Of a stretch of 64,000 bases of DNA, positions 1-11,335 are shown one piece after another. The translations under genes and the position numbers were made by a program. Where the stretch lies: NCBI GenBank assembly GCA_964023275.1, contig OZ029914.1, forward strand, positions 12,258,341 to 12,322,340. Reading direction: 5' to 3'. This stretch comes from Norana najaformis (taxonomy: Eukaryota > Annelida > Clitellata > Crassiclitellata > Hormogastridae). The notes beneath the pieces are model-generated. The model had not been told where the DNA came from. It searched no databases and saw only the letters and a list, made by a program, of their open reading frames with translations. Each line of letters begins with the position of its first letter. The first letter of the stretch is position 1.

Positions 1-47
1 GATATCTGCAACAACTGAATACAAAATGAAAAATCTTGCACTGATTA

Positions 48-2457
48 CACTGGATCACACGAAAAATGTTTTCGCCTGCTACTAGGCATGTGTTATGTGT
101 ACTACACTAAATCGAATCTGCTGATTCCAAATCTGAAGTCAGATTTTGTGTAGCACGTCAGGATCTTAAGATATGCAGCATACATGCTAATAATTATGCA
201 AACTCTTTACAGAACTAGTATTTCCTTATAACTGTGTAATTATGCAAACTCAGAGTATTCATAACAAGAAACAAAATGTTATTCTTTTGTAACTTGAAAT
301 TAAAATATGTTTTAAAATGCAATATAAATATATGTATGTTACTCAGATGAAAGCATACATTTCGAAATTTTGTCTCTAGCTTAACTCTATACGAGTTCAA
401 AAGTGCTTTAGACACTTGCTCTTGCGCTTGTGAGTGGCCGCTGTTGCCCGCTGCAGAAACCAGCAGTAATCGCCCATCATGTTGGAATTGCAGTGGCCCT
501 GATATCTTGCTTCAAAGGTGGAGATGTCTTGATGGAATCTCTCATCGCTTACATCACCCAAGTTTGGTGTGAAAAAATCCAGATAGGAATGTAAGAAATG
601 TATTTTAGTGACATCCGGCATCCGAGTTGCTTATATGCTGTTAGCATGTTGCTAACGAGTTCAGCATAGTTCTCAGCTCGGTGATTCCCAAGGAAGTTTT
701 GCACCACCAACGTACATGCATCCCAAGCGGAAAATTCCAGTGGGTTGAGCTTGGTTCTAAATACAGTATCACGCATTAGTTCGCGGATTTCTGGCTCAAT
801 AAAAATCCCAGCCTTCAGCTTAGCATCAGTTTTGACGGCTCCAAATTTATCTCTCAGATACTGGAAGCCTTGTCCAGTACGATCCATTGCCACTACGAAA
901 TTCCTCATGAGGCCCAGTTTAATGTGAAGTGGTGGTAAGTAGACTTTCAATGGATCAACCAATGGTTCGTGTTGCACGTTGTGCCGACCAACAATGTGGT
1001 CAGATCTAGGAGGCCACAGTTTCACTTTGTAATGGTTGCTGTCATCACGACTGTTCCACAAGCACAAAAAGCACATACTTATGTTTTGTGTACCCCAGCT
1101 GTAGGTCTAGAATAAGTGCTACCACTTTGAGGTCCGCACAGATGTTCCATTTGTGGTCTGAGTAGTTGATCACTTTCAAAATGAGTTTCATTGAATCATA
1201 TGTCTCTTTGAGGCCTACAGCGTGGGCTATAGGAACAGACGGCTTTTCGTTACCATTGTGCACCAAAACAGCTTTCAAGCTCGCTTGAAAGCTGTAATCT
1301 ATGAACAGTCTCCACTGATCAGGAACGTATTCGCAACCTAAATTCAGCATGAGACCGTTCACGTCAGTACAGAAACAGATATCATTTTCCAGTTTGTAAT
1401 ATGTATCTAACTGTTTGTGACGATAACGGAAGTGTGATGTTGTGGTACCTTTTTGAAGCAAGTTCCACTCCCCTAGTCTGGAGGCTAACAGTTCAGATTT
1501 CTCCTTTGACAAAGATATGTCCCTCACCAGATCATCTAACTCACCTTGCCTTATCAAATGCGGCCTACCCTCTTCCAAATCTTGATCACTGGATTCATAA
1601 ACAGTAACGTCATCTTCTGTATTACCATCAGAACTGTCCGTTTCATCAGCACCCGCAGCAGGCGGAAATGGTACTGGATTCTCTTCATCATGCGGCACTG
1701 GCTTTAGAGCGGACTCGCAATCAGGATAAACGATTTTAGACTTATTTTCTTTGAAAATCCAGCAACTTTAGTAATGCAGAAATAACAGTCTGCATGATGA
1801 TTTCTTGGCTCGCGCCACACCATAGGCACAGCAAACGGCATTGAATTCCTTTTGCCATTCAGCCACCGTGTAAGCCCAGAGTAGCACACGGTGCAACAGA
1901 CATGAGGTGCCCAACTTTTATCCTCGTCTCCGATTTGACATCCAAAATAATACTTGTAAGCAATCATCACTCTCTTAGTTAACTTCTTGCGCTGGTCACA
2001 AAGAGTATATTTACCACAAACATAGCAAAAATTATCTGGATGGTTAACACAGCCTCGCCTATTCATTTCAAAATGAAATCTCACACGCTAGCTACAGCTA
2101 TATAAGAAAACTTCACCTTCGTTCTACGCAATCTCGCCTTATATACTGGTATTTATGCTGACGTCAGCTCGCTGACATGCCCAATCATGTCTAGCGGCTG
2201 CTGCAGGCTTGCTGTTAGGAATATTTCAGGCGACACTTGCAGGCATGCACGTATCACTGGCAGCAATCGTGGAGACACATACAACAGAATGTACAGACAT
2301 AACCGAAAACGAGTCCTTACGTCATTACTTGAATGCATGCATAACTTAAAATCTAGACGTGCTGGGCAGATTCTGACTTCATATTTGGAATCAGCACATT
2401 TGAATCAATATAAGGCACATGCATTACTTTCAGTAGCAAAATCGTTGTGATCCAGTG
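48..2457 (-). mobile_element. DNA transposon, CACTG-ended, copy 1
   Basis: The element has 12-bp perfect terminal inverted repeats, CACTGGATCACA, at 48-59 and, inverted, at 2446-2457. It is flanked by a direct TTA duplication (45-47 and 2458-2460). Its flanks belong to an interspersed repeat, and uninterrupted copies of the same site occur near 34400, 37160 and 41470, so the ends are well supported. Termini starting CACTG with a 3-bp duplication are typical of the CACTA/EnSpm (CMC) group; assignment to that group is an inference. The coding strand is minus. A nearly identical copy lies at 45747-48132. Confidence 0.85.
397..2084 (-). pseudogene. Broken transposase-like gene of CACTG element, copy 1
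   Basis: Read from 2084 down to 397. The N-terminal part (2084-1704) is rich in Cys/His pairs (CYVCG, CCTVC, CYFC), suggesting zinc binding. An acidic linker follows (around 1698-1500), then a core containing FCTDVNG, WNICADLK, a CFLCLWNSRDD segment and the conserved HNVQHEPLVDPLKVYLPPLHIK block, and a C-terminal part ending CLKHF. This matches a family that I recall as abundant and unnamed in arthropod and other animal genomes. I infer a DDE nuclease fold, with candidate acidic residues in CTDVNG or LFID, in CADLK, and in the Glu of the segment before RFHQD. Breaks: a frame change near 1740, one near 1077, a one-base loss near 605, and a 9-bp deletion near 553 that removes residues just at the presumed catalytic Glu. 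It is therefore not functional as read. Confidence 0.75.
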
Positions 2458-3450
2458 TTACAAAGCAGTCAGTTTTAAGGAATTATGATGTTTTCAGTGT
2501 GACTTGTAATTCAAGGTACTAGTTACTGTAAAACGGATATAAAGTTAATGTAAAGAACACAAAACTCGTCACTGCATGAACATTTAATAGCAGTTACAGT
2601 GGAGTATTTGTAGATCTGTAGGACGGTGGGCTTACACTGATGACAGCAGTGATGGGGTCTCAAGACCATGGCCTGGGCCTCAAGACAGTTTTGACACCCA
2701 AAATGTGGTCTTGGTATTGGTCTCGAATGTGTCGGTTTCAGCCTTGGTCTTAACACTGTGGTCTGATCTTGGTCTTGAACCCTGTGTCCTGGTTTTGGTT
2801 TTCAACCCTGTGGTCCTGATATCCAATCATGTGGTCTTAATTTTGGTCTTGTTTACAGCGCTGTAAGTGTCTTGTGCAATGCTATCATGAGCACAACCCA
2901 AAAAATCTGAAAAAAATTACGGTACTCTCGCATCACCCGTTTGGGGTCTTATAGCTATGCATTATTCTCCCTAGAGTGTGGACTTCAGGATAAACAATGA
3001 GACTAAACTTTCCGGATTTTCTTTATCTCGGTCGGAAGTAGAAAACCCCAGCTAACTTCATGACAAATCCAGCCTCTTACCAGAACACCGCTAAGCTATA
3101 TTTCATGTGTTAGCAGAGATTCAATCACAAGTGATGCTTGAATTGGAATTCAAGCCTGTTATCGATTAAAATTTTAATCTATCAAGAGCCACTGATCAGT
3201 GGATTAATTTTGAAAATTGGCAATTCCTTAAAAATATAACTTTTGAAGGCAGTTTTGAAACATGTCGCTTTGAAACAGGAAACAGTTTGTTAATAGCGCA
3301 TACGCTGGAAAATTAAAGATTTCGGTATCTTCGCAGCTACTATTGACAAAATCGCGAATTAAAATTTACCGTAACTGTTACTAGATCTAAGTCTTAGCGC
3401 CTATTGGACGTGAATATTTAAAAGTATATATTAAACTGGAGCGTATTCAT
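2458..3450. repeat. Interspersed repeat copy D, split by the CACTG transposon
   Basis: Bases 1-47 and 2458 to about 3450 are the two halves of a repeat that also occurs uninterrupted at about 32630-35000, 35970-38300 and 39680-42170. Shared landmarks include GTCACTGCATGAACA near 2570 and GAGCACAACCCAA near 2887. No protein is evident. A GGTCTTG-rich degenerate tandem tract at 2635-2860 is shared only with the copy at 41665-41885. Confidence 0.65.
2635..2860. repeat. GGTCTTG-type degenerate minisatellite
   Basis: Variants of GTGGTCTTGGTCTTGAAC recur about ten times, alternating GGTCTTG/GGTCTC with AACCCTGTG. The same kind of tract sits at the matching place in the repeat copy at 41665-41885 but is missing from the two other copies. 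Confidence 0.6.
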
Positions 3451-3609
3451 ACGCACACGAGGCTGTTGTCCATAAAATCTCAAGAAAATCCTGGTTGAGA
3501 AAAATATCAACATGACCTGTTCATTTGCGTAGTTATCGCTGTAGGCCTACACGATTTCAATTTGGGGCACCAAAAGACACGCCAAATTAAGTTTTGTTGC
3601 AGGGCATCG

Positions 3610-5519
3610 TAATAAAATTGAAAATAAAAATATACAACGAAAACCTCCGTAAGCTCCGACAGCTAACACAAAAAGTAAATGAAAAATTTCTTAGGCCATC
3701 ATCTCCAAACTCTTTTGTAATCTGTCCGCCATTCCCTGAATAAATTATGCATCTGGGTCCTTTATTCCATCTCACGCATAGTGCAGGTCTTGACAAAATT
3801 GACCCTTGTATAGCAAGTGCAACTTTGCATGCTGTAGCGGCTCCCTTATCCCAAATTGTTAATTGTTCGTTCTCTACTGGAATTGTCCCATTAAGTCTGA
3901 AAGTTGCAAAAGTGGTTCCTGTTTTTAAAAATGGAAAAAAGATGACATTAAATGTATTATCAACCAATTTCTATCTTACCATTCTTCTCCAAAATCTTTG
4001 AAAAACTAATGTATGATAGACTATATACAGTAGTTATATAACAAAAATGAATATTTTATACCATCGACAACATGGATTTCGGGCGGGCCACTCTACTTCT
4101 TTGTCACTGTTAAATATGCAGGATAAAATTTCTCAAGCTATTGACAATAATGAATTTTCAATAGGAATTTTCTTTGATCTTGCAAGGGCCTTTGATACTG
4201 TCGATCATAGTATCCTGTTGAAAAAGCTTGAAAACTATGGTGTTCGTGACACTCCACTTCGTTGGTTTAAAAGTTATCTTGATAATCGACAGCAACAAGA
4301 TATTTGCAATGATGTTTTATCGCATACTAAACCTATAAGATGTGGGGTTCCATAAGGTTCTAATTTGGGCCTGTTGTTGTTTCTGCTGTGTATTAATGAT
4401 TTGCCCAATTCTTCTTGTTTACTACATTTCATTCCTTTTGCAGACGATACGAATGTTTTTTTTCCACATAAATCTTTAAACACATTGTTAGAGATTATTA
4501 ATTTAGAACTTGTATCTGTAGCTAACTGGTTCAAGGCTAATCGTTTTTCGTTGAACTTATCTAAGACATGCTACATTTTGTTTAGTTCCCACAGAAAGCC
4601 GCTCCCACATCAAAGTGTGTCTGTTTCCATTGACAATATGCCTATCACTCAAACTAAGTCATCTAAGTTTCTTGGTGTTTATCTTGATGAGCATTTGACT
4701 TGGAACGAGCACATAAAGTAGATATCAACTAAAATGGCAAAAAATGTTGGAGTACTGTCACGCATAAGCATATCTTACCTCTAGTCGTAAGTATAAATTT
4801 ATATTACTCACTGATTTATCCCTATTTATCTTACTGTAATATTGCATGGATATCTAATTATCCATCCCGGCTAAAGAGACTTGTTCTGCTTCAAAAACGA
4901 GTTGTCCGTATAATCTTAGGAAGATCTCCTCATTCTTCTTCGGGAAAAAAAATTTTGACCTTGATATTTTAAAATTTGATCAAATTAACAAAACAATTCG
5001 TGAATTTATGTATAGGTTCGCACATAATTTACTTCCGTCTGCCTTTTCTGGTTATTTTTCATCCAACTTTGACAACCACACTTATAATACCAGATCAAAG
5101 GGTAATTATCATAGAAGCTATGCCCGTACAAACACTAGTCTATTTTCTATTAAATGCACTGGTCCTTCTTTGTGGAATAGTTTATCTCATGACATTCGTA
5201 TTCTGCCCAATATAAAAGTATTTAAACATTACATACGCGCAAATTTGAATGAACTCAAGTGAATTCAAATGAATTAATTCATTTTTTAGTTAAGTTTTTT
5301 GGCTCTGTTACAAAGGTTCTGTTTGCTCAAGTCCAGTTGGACTAGAGACCTGTTAAGTTGATTGTCATTTCAATAGCATTTTATGTGACGTAGGCGTCCC
5401 TAATAAGCGGAACGTGGTTCTTTCTGGGTCCCTTTTGTATTCCACATGTATTTTTAATGTTATATGTAATTTGCTGTTGTCTATTTTGTAGAGCAATAAA
5501 ATGAAAATGAAATGAAATG
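3610..5519 (+). mobile_element. 5'-truncated non-LTR retrotransposon (Jockey/CR1/L2-like)
   Basis: Reverse-transcriptase motifs are read in order across broken frames: a PISILPFFSK-like block near 3965, HRQHGFRAGHSTSLSLLN (4062-4115), FFDLARAFDTVDHSILLKKL (4170-4230), RCGVP followed by an in-frame stop (about 4352), the catalytic box as FADDTN (4434-4452), and a KFLGVYLDEHLTW thumb segment (about 4670-4710). The C-terminal segment (5008-5262) contains the usual NTRSKGNY and PSLWNSL motifs. The 3' end is AATAAAATGAAAATGAAATG near 5500-5519. Stops and frameshifts make it inactive. Confidence 0.85.
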
Positions 5520-6069
5520 GAAAAAAGTAAATGGCCTATGCGCAGAAAAACCTATCAACGAATACAAATACATTTCCGTTCCGGATTCCGGGTTTGTGTA
5601 CGGCCATATAGCAAAATAGTAGTGAAATATTCGGCATCTCAAATTTAAAAGAGGATTAACCGATAAAAATGTTCATGAATCAATAGGAACTGGACAATTC
5701 GTTAAAGAAAGGCGGATATTAACAAAAATTCGCACAAAAACCGTATTTCGAACAGAATTGCGTGATTCAGGTACAAACCCATAAACTGCCTATATATTTA
5801 TCGCATTCAAATACAAATGCGTCTATGTACGAAAAATGCACCACCAAGCTCAGCATGGTCATAAGGGCCCATAATGAACCCATACACAGCCCACGTAGAT
5901 CTCAAGCAGAATGCACAATTCAGTCCAAGATGGTCATAAAGGTCCATAAGGGAACTATTCTTGGTCCATATAGGTCTCATCAAATGCATATATTTGCACT
6001 CTAGCAGTCACACTCCTTGAACACAGATTCAAATACAGATTCGCCAACGCAAAAAGATTTTTAAAAGTA
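5520..6069. other. Non-coding stretch with a two-unit direct repeat
   Basis: No gene is visible. Two imperfect direct units of about 74 bp start near 5837 and 5911, both carrying ATGGTCATAA(G/A)GG(C/T)CCATAA. The remainder is unremarkable AT-rich DNA. Confidence 0.4.
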
Positions 6070-6540
6070 GCTTACAAAAGCGCTGCACTCATGACTAGCT
6101 AACTGATACGAGCAAGGGCGTTTTAAAAAAATTTGAAAATGTATGCTGCACAAAGTCAAATGCAACAGGACGTGTGTGTAGTGACAAACTCTTCCAAAGG
6201 CAAGGTCCAACACACGAGAAGACACGACAGGCTGGAATAGAGGGGTGGAAACGCGACACCTGAATATCTGCTCGGGTAGTAGAGCGCAACGATTGCCGAC
6301 CCGGTTGACTCGAGACGGCGAAAACAGAGCTTCCTGGTGTATGTTGGTGGAGTGCCGCCAACAAGTCAGACATTCGATAGGCCCTACCCTCCGCAACAGG
6401 AACCAATGTAATGTTTCTAGCGCACAATCTAATATACGTTAATATATCGGTTATGACCCGAGGGGCGCAGTTCAGAATATACTGGAGCTGGTGCAACAGA
6501 AACATGGGGATACCTGCAGAAATTTAATTGTAGTAATCTA
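6070..6540 (-). pseudogene. LINE 3' coding remnant, upstream of gene 1
   Basis: The minus-strand reading gives a LINE-type reverse-transcriptase C-terminus: a LQYILNCAPRVIT segment, then LLAALHQHTPG, a SQPGRQSLRSTTR segment and VFSCVGPCLWKSLSLHTR. This resembles the thumb and C-terminal region of CR1/L2 proteins, and the frame is interrupted. The same remnant lies at 51135-51560 upstream of gene 2, so it predates the gene duplication. Confidence 0.65.
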
Positions 6541-6676
6541 GGTGAGTCAGTATGAACGAGTGAACGAGAGCCAATGCAGCGCAGAATAAAAGATTGCGCA
6601 GTATGACCCGAATCTGGCATAACTGCTAGAAGCAGGACGGCAAAGGAAGTTCATGTGGTCAGCCATCGATTAGTCT

Positions 6677-6854
6677 CAGTGGCGGCTCCAGGATTGCTTG
6701 CGTGGAGGGGCAAGAGCATTTCCAGAAGAGCGCCATATCTGGCAGTCCACTGTGCAGGGGTCTTGCCTGAGGGGCACCAGCATATAACCAAGAAGGGCGC
6801 GAGGAGGGGGCCGACCGCCCCCTCCACACACGCCTATAGCTAAATCCGCCACTG
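6677..6854. mobile_element. hAT-type MITE with 8-bp target duplication
   Basis: A 178-bp element begins CAGTGGCGGCT and ends inverted as TCCGCCACTG. It is flanked by ATTAGTCT (6669-6676) and ATAAGTCT (6855-6862), an 8-bp target duplication with one mismatch. The duplicated region upstream of gene 2 has a single ATAAATCT at 51726-51733 and no insert, which is the empty site. CAG-start ends with 8-bp duplications are typical of hAT. A relative lies at about 27706-27839. Confidence 0.8.
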
Positions 6855-7045
6855 ATAAGTCTATGTCCAGAGGTAGACCCAGTTCGCGGACGAGGAGCTG
6901 CTGATTCCAATCAGGAGATCGCTATTTTACCTAATATTCAACAAAGATGGCTTTTGAGCCGGCTCTTGGGGAAGGCCTCACCCTCTACTACAGGGGCGTC
7001 TATGCATCAATGTAATACTGTGAGTATTGTACGTTTCTCTCTTGA

Positions 7046-7054
7046 TATTTATAG
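7046..7054 (+). promoter_or_regulatory. Possible TATA-like element of gene 1
   Basis: TATTTATAG lies about 100 bases before the start codon, in the same aligned place as TATATAG before gene 2. This is a position-based guess. Confidence 0.2.
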
Positions 7055-7150
7055 CAACCATTAAGATCTTCCAGAAAAGTTGAGATTAAGATTACACCAA
7101 ATTTTTTGTAGTTTCCATCACACAACTGAATCTCGATATTGGACTTAGCT

Positions 7151-7211
7151 ATGGAACATATTCTGATACTTCTAGCCATGGGCCTACTACTAAACGTCTT
7201 CAATAAATTGC
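7151..7211 (+). CDS. Gene 1 exon 1: signal peptide
   Basis: ATG at 7151 starts MEHILILLAMGLLLNVF, a short hydrophobic leader. The donor is C|GTAAGT at 7212, leaving phase 1. The paralogous exon at 52022-52085 starts in the same place and keeps the same leader, which supports this start. Cleavage probably falls near the end of this exon. Confidence 0.8.
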
Positions 7212-7553
7212 GTAAGTTTTTAAAATGTCCTAGATTTTAATGACTTACGATAATAAGACTAAGTTCGTATGAGTTTAAGTGCTTTCATGCAATGTTATGC
7301 TTTTGAAGTTGCAAATAGAGAACTGTTCTCGATAGAACGATGACCATCGGCTTATATTTTTGGCCTAAATGAAGCACTTAAATATGGATAATAAAATCTG
7401 ATGTTGGGGTCAAGAATATTGAACCACGTGTATGACAACATAACGGAAAGTCACGATACCTTCAGTGCGTAGGTGAGATTTTTATTTCATAGAAAGGGAT
7501 GTGATAGTTACGTGACAGAAATTGTTAAATTATGTTGAATTGCCGAATTTCAG

Positions 7554-7853
7554 ATGCAGAGTTGAATGTGATTCCTAGCGACACTGAAGTGATGGTTAAC
7601 GATTCGACTTACATGAACTGTTCGACGTCTCTTGATGCGGAGAAAGTCCAATGGCGTCATGGCAACAATTATGTTTACGCCGGAAGAAGTATTCTAGAAC
7701 CGTATAACGTGAGGTTTTCGGTTGAAATTAACTCATCTACAGGAACAAACAATTTAGTTATTCGATCAGTCGAACCTTCAGATGCCGGACAATACGAATG
7801 CTTAGAGGATGAAGGGTCTGGAGAACGAAGACCGGCTCAGTTAATAGTGTTAC
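7554..7853 (+). CDS. Gene 1 exon 2: Ig-like domain 1
   Basis: This is a 300-nt exon (100 codons), acceptor TTTCAG, donor GTATGT, phase 1 at both ends. The domain has the canonical Ig pattern: first Cys in TYMNC, Trp in VQWRHG, and the F-strand motif SDAGQYEC with the second Cys. It resembles an I-set or V-set fold. Sequons include NDST and NSST. The gene 2 counterpart has one extra codon and several charge-changing substitutions. Confidence 0.88.
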
Positions 7854-8428
7854 GTATGTTCATATTTTACCTTTCTAAAATTTAAATGTATTGTCTGCTA
7901 AGACCCCACAACAGGGTACCAGAACACTCCAAGACATAAACTGTCTCCTGTCAGAACACCATCAAAGCTGTCTGTCGTCAGATGGTTTTGTCCAGTTATT
8001 TCAAAAGGCCTCAGTAGTCTGGTTATAGATTCCAAAAACAGTTCTTGATTACTATTTCATCTGTATGAACATTCTGCTTTTAACAGAGGCATGCATCCAA
8101 CGAACAAACACAATTATTCGGCTAATCATTCCAAAACTTGAACTCTCGCATTATTTGCATTATGCTCTCAAAACATGTCGAGAAAAGCCTTGAGACCCTA
8201 TTAAATAACCAGATAATCACTCTATGTGGGCAAAATTTTGGCTATTTAAATACTTTTCGGAGAATCGCTATACTGTTAAACTTGAAAATGAACTTTTCAG
8301 GACAGTAGATTGCCATAATTCTATAATTAACAAAATGTTCCTCTCAGTATTATTATGTCGAGTAGTCCTAATTTTAGTCGAAAAGTTGGAAGAATTTCTG
8401 AAGATCATGGAAATCTAATGCGTTTTAG

Positions 8429-8752
8429 ATGATGATCCAGTCTGCAAATCTAGCATGCGTTCAAGCGGAGTCATTGGACCAAACACTTGCGGTATAGAAC
8501 CAGAAGATGTCAAATTTTCGTGTACCATAACATACTACGGCAACATATTTCCAATTCTTCAATGGAAAGCGAGCGGAGACAATCAATCCATTATAGCAGG
8601 ACCGGTCAACTTCACCTCCAATAAGAATGAGGTCACTTACGCACTAACGATGAACATTACACTTGATCTAGATAATTCTTCGTTTATTTGCCAGACGACG
8701 AGAGCTTCCAAAAGAAACTATAGTTGTTCATCTGACGTCATCAAAATTTTAT
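8429..8752 (+). CDS. Gene 1 exon 3: Ig-like domain 2
   Basis: This is a 324-nt exon (108 codons), acceptor GCGTTTTAG, donor GTGAGT, phase 1 at both ends. Ig core residues are the Cys in VKFSCTI, the Trp in ILQWKA and the Cys in SSFICQT. An additional Cys pair (VCKSS and NTCG, or NYSC near the end) may form extra disulfides. Sequons are NFT, NIT, NSS and NYS. It aligns without gaps to 53272-53595. Confidence 0.88.
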
Positions 8753-9213
8753 GTGAGTACACATTTCCAACTGAAGTGAAACAAAGGCAGGACATCGATG
8801 ATTATAGTTTATTACTTTAATTGTTTTAATATTGTCCACCTTATGTATAAAAGATCCCTCGGAATTAAAATATAAGATTGGGAGTAGGCACTTATGTGGA
8901 CAAAATTTAATTTGTAATTTTTCACATTAAGCCTATTCAATGATTAACTTGTACGGCTCTAGAAATTAGACAGTCTAAACTTTCGATATTAAGACGCACG
9001 TTTTCTAAAATTGAAGATAGCGAGTCACTAAGACCCGCTTTGGTTGGCTTACAGACCAAGTGAGCTTCCGAATAGACCTGCATGTCGCGCCCATTAGACC
9101 ACTGCCTTAAATACATGAAATGGATATTTTTCAATTGTATTATTTCTATGGCAGCAGTGTACGTTTATGAGATAGTTTGATGGTTTAACGCTTTTGGTAT
9201 TTAATTCAATCAG

Positions 9214-9459
9214 ATGTCTTCAGCAGCAAAGTCACAAGTAACTTGACACTGAATGACGAAGTCACTTGTTTCGCGAATACCAGCCAATCATGCGGTTACA
9301 AATGGAAGTGGTTCAGTGGCGATGATTCGATGACAGTGTCTAATAATCAGACTTTAGAACCAAATAGAGTTGGATGGCATCGGTGCGAAGTTACGTGTTC
9401 TATAGGAAACAAATCATGCACAGTGGAGACCATGTATGCTGAGGTTTATTCAACTGTAG
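9214..9459 (+). CDS. Gene 1 exon 4: Ig-like domain 3 (short)
   Basis: This is a 246-nt exon (82 codons), acceptor ATCAG, donor G|GTAAG, phase 1 at both ends. The core is a Cys in EVTCFA, a Trp in YKWKWF and a Cys in WHRCEVTC, with additional Cys residues (QSCG, KSCT) that suggest a second disulfide. It is shorter than a usual I-set domain, closer to a C2-type. It aligns without gaps to 54063-54308. Confidence 0.85.
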
Positions 9460-9846
9460 GTAAGAGTAATCTAGCTCTGGATTGTTGATCACCGCAATTT
9501 CTTTTCTTCCGTGTGTTTGGGGGTCGCTCGTCATAAATAGCACTAATCTCTTGTATTTATTTTAAATTACAGGTGCTTTAATATTTAAATTTCTTGTGCT
9601 AAAATTTCTACTGAATGGGTTATTTTTAATTTTCTATTCCCAAACTATGCATTTAAAATCGGATGCTTTGTCACCCAATTAGTTTTTCCTGGACTTAACG
9701 GAAGATTTTACACATGGAAAGTCTTTAGCAGTCGCTGTCGCTTTGAAATGGAGAAATCTGTAAATAAATATTTTAGTCCCTGACTCAATTTATGAATGAC
9801 AACAGTATTTTCTTAATATAATGCAGTAAATTTTTCTTTATTTTAG

Positions 9847-9972
9847 CTATCACCGGACAAAATCAAATTTTAGCAGTGACCAGAGAAACAAATTTGCCAT
9901 TGTTGGTCTTGATTGCTGTGCTAGTTATTGTACCAATCGTTGTGGTCATATACTGCTGCTGGAGGAAAAAAA
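9847..9972 (+). CDS. Gene 1 exon 5: stalk and transmembrane helix
   Basis: This is a 126-nt exon, acceptor TTTTAG, donor GTATGT, phase 1. A short polar stalk (about 17 residues) leads into a hydrophobic helix LPLLVLIAVLVIVPIVVV, then IYCCWRKK as a basic stop-transfer. The two membrane-proximal Cys could be palmitoylated (inference). The paralogous exon 54709-54804 has a stalk 10 residues shorter. Confidence 0.85.
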
Positions 9973-11215
9973 GTATGTAGACGTCTAACTGCTTAGAATT
10001 TAAACTTCTTCGATGCTTTTAGTATTTTTCATAACACAACCACAACAAACACCATAGCCACTTTCTCTTATTACCTTAATAACTTTATATCTTTATAACT
10101 TTATACCTTTTATAAAGTTAAAATCTGACAAGACAAGAAAACATTATGTCAAATTCATTACGCACTATACTATACACTCAGATTGTTGATTAGATTTGGT
10201 AAGACAAAATGTAAATGTGGCATTTTTCCTCTTCGTCTTTTCTCTGTGCTCTAAAGTTTGAATACAATTTAAGCTAAGCGTACAGTCCAGCCAAGAAAGA
10301 GCTTCGCGCAGGTATGATTGACCGGAATAATTATCCAATCTGCCGCTGTGATGCCCTTAAGTATGAAGGGAATTTCTTGGTAGGCCTACAGTCTTGTCTA
10401 GACCTTTACCACTTTTGAAGTATCACTTGAGTCGGTTCTACATGGAACCTCATAGATTTTATTATCTATACACTTGATTCATCTTTATCCTCTATAGTGC
10501 GGTGCTTAATGACAGTTAAACACACCCAAGTCTGAGGAGAATGAGGTGGCATCAGTGTAAAATAATTAAAAAGTATTCAGTTAAATGTACAGAGAAAACA
10601 CTGCACTGTCAACGACTACGCACACTTTCTAATGTCTTTGAAATAAAGGCTAATGAATAGTTTACAACATATAGCAGATTGCAATCTGTACAGCAAGCAG
10701 ATCAGATACCTCTATACTATATTGAAATATTAAAGTCGCATGCACGTAAACAGAATGGAAACACAATGAACACAGACAAACACTGCGATACACTTCTACA
10801 GGGCAGATACTTTGATCCAACACTAAATCTACAGCAGGTTTGACTGCTTTATAATTATTTTCTTAGCTTCCATGCTCTATCGATATGGCATCTTGAGCAG
10901 GCCAGAAAATATCACAATGTACAGTAGGCTTAAAACGCAAATAGAATTAACCAACATGCACTTTAGAACATTATACGAAACTGTCAAGAATTACAAATGG
11001 ACTTAAAATATAATAGAAAAGCCTAAACATTTGTTCTATCAATAGAACAACGTTGGATAAATAAGAAAGTATCTAACAGTGGCACCGTGGAATGCAAACG
11101 GTACACTGTTGAATTATATGAATTCATGTTATGAATTATATGAATTCATGTTACTAATAACTTGCCTACATGTACAAACCGATGTTCCAAGTCAGTGTCA
11201 ATATACCTGGATTGG
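9973..11215. other. Gene 1 intron 5, first part
   Basis: No exon is recognised. The first about 130 bases align with DNA after the transmembrane exon of gene 2. The block 10255-10555 aligns with 58175-58490, including AGCTAAGC(G/C)TACAGTCCAG. From 10560 to about 16150 nothing corresponds in gene 2, so this is a 5.6-kb insertion here or a deletion there. Confidence 0.5.
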
Positions 11216-11228
11216 GACCCACCAGCTG

Positions 11229-11335
11229 TGTATGTATGTAGTTTGTATGCATGTAATTATGTGTATGTATGCATGTATATATGTATGTATTTATTTATTT
11301 ATGTATGCATGTATGTATTCATGTATGAATATACT
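11229..11335. repeat. (GTAT)n microsatellite
   Basis: Imperfect GTAT/GCAT tetranucleotide repeats run for about 105 bp. Open frames across it are produced by the repeat and are not genes. Confidence 0.85.

Noticed and set aside
745..927. Plus-strand 60-codon frame inside the CACTG transposon, also at 46454-46636
   Set aside because: Exact shadow of the minus-strand transposase frame; it repeats only because the two copies are near-identical.
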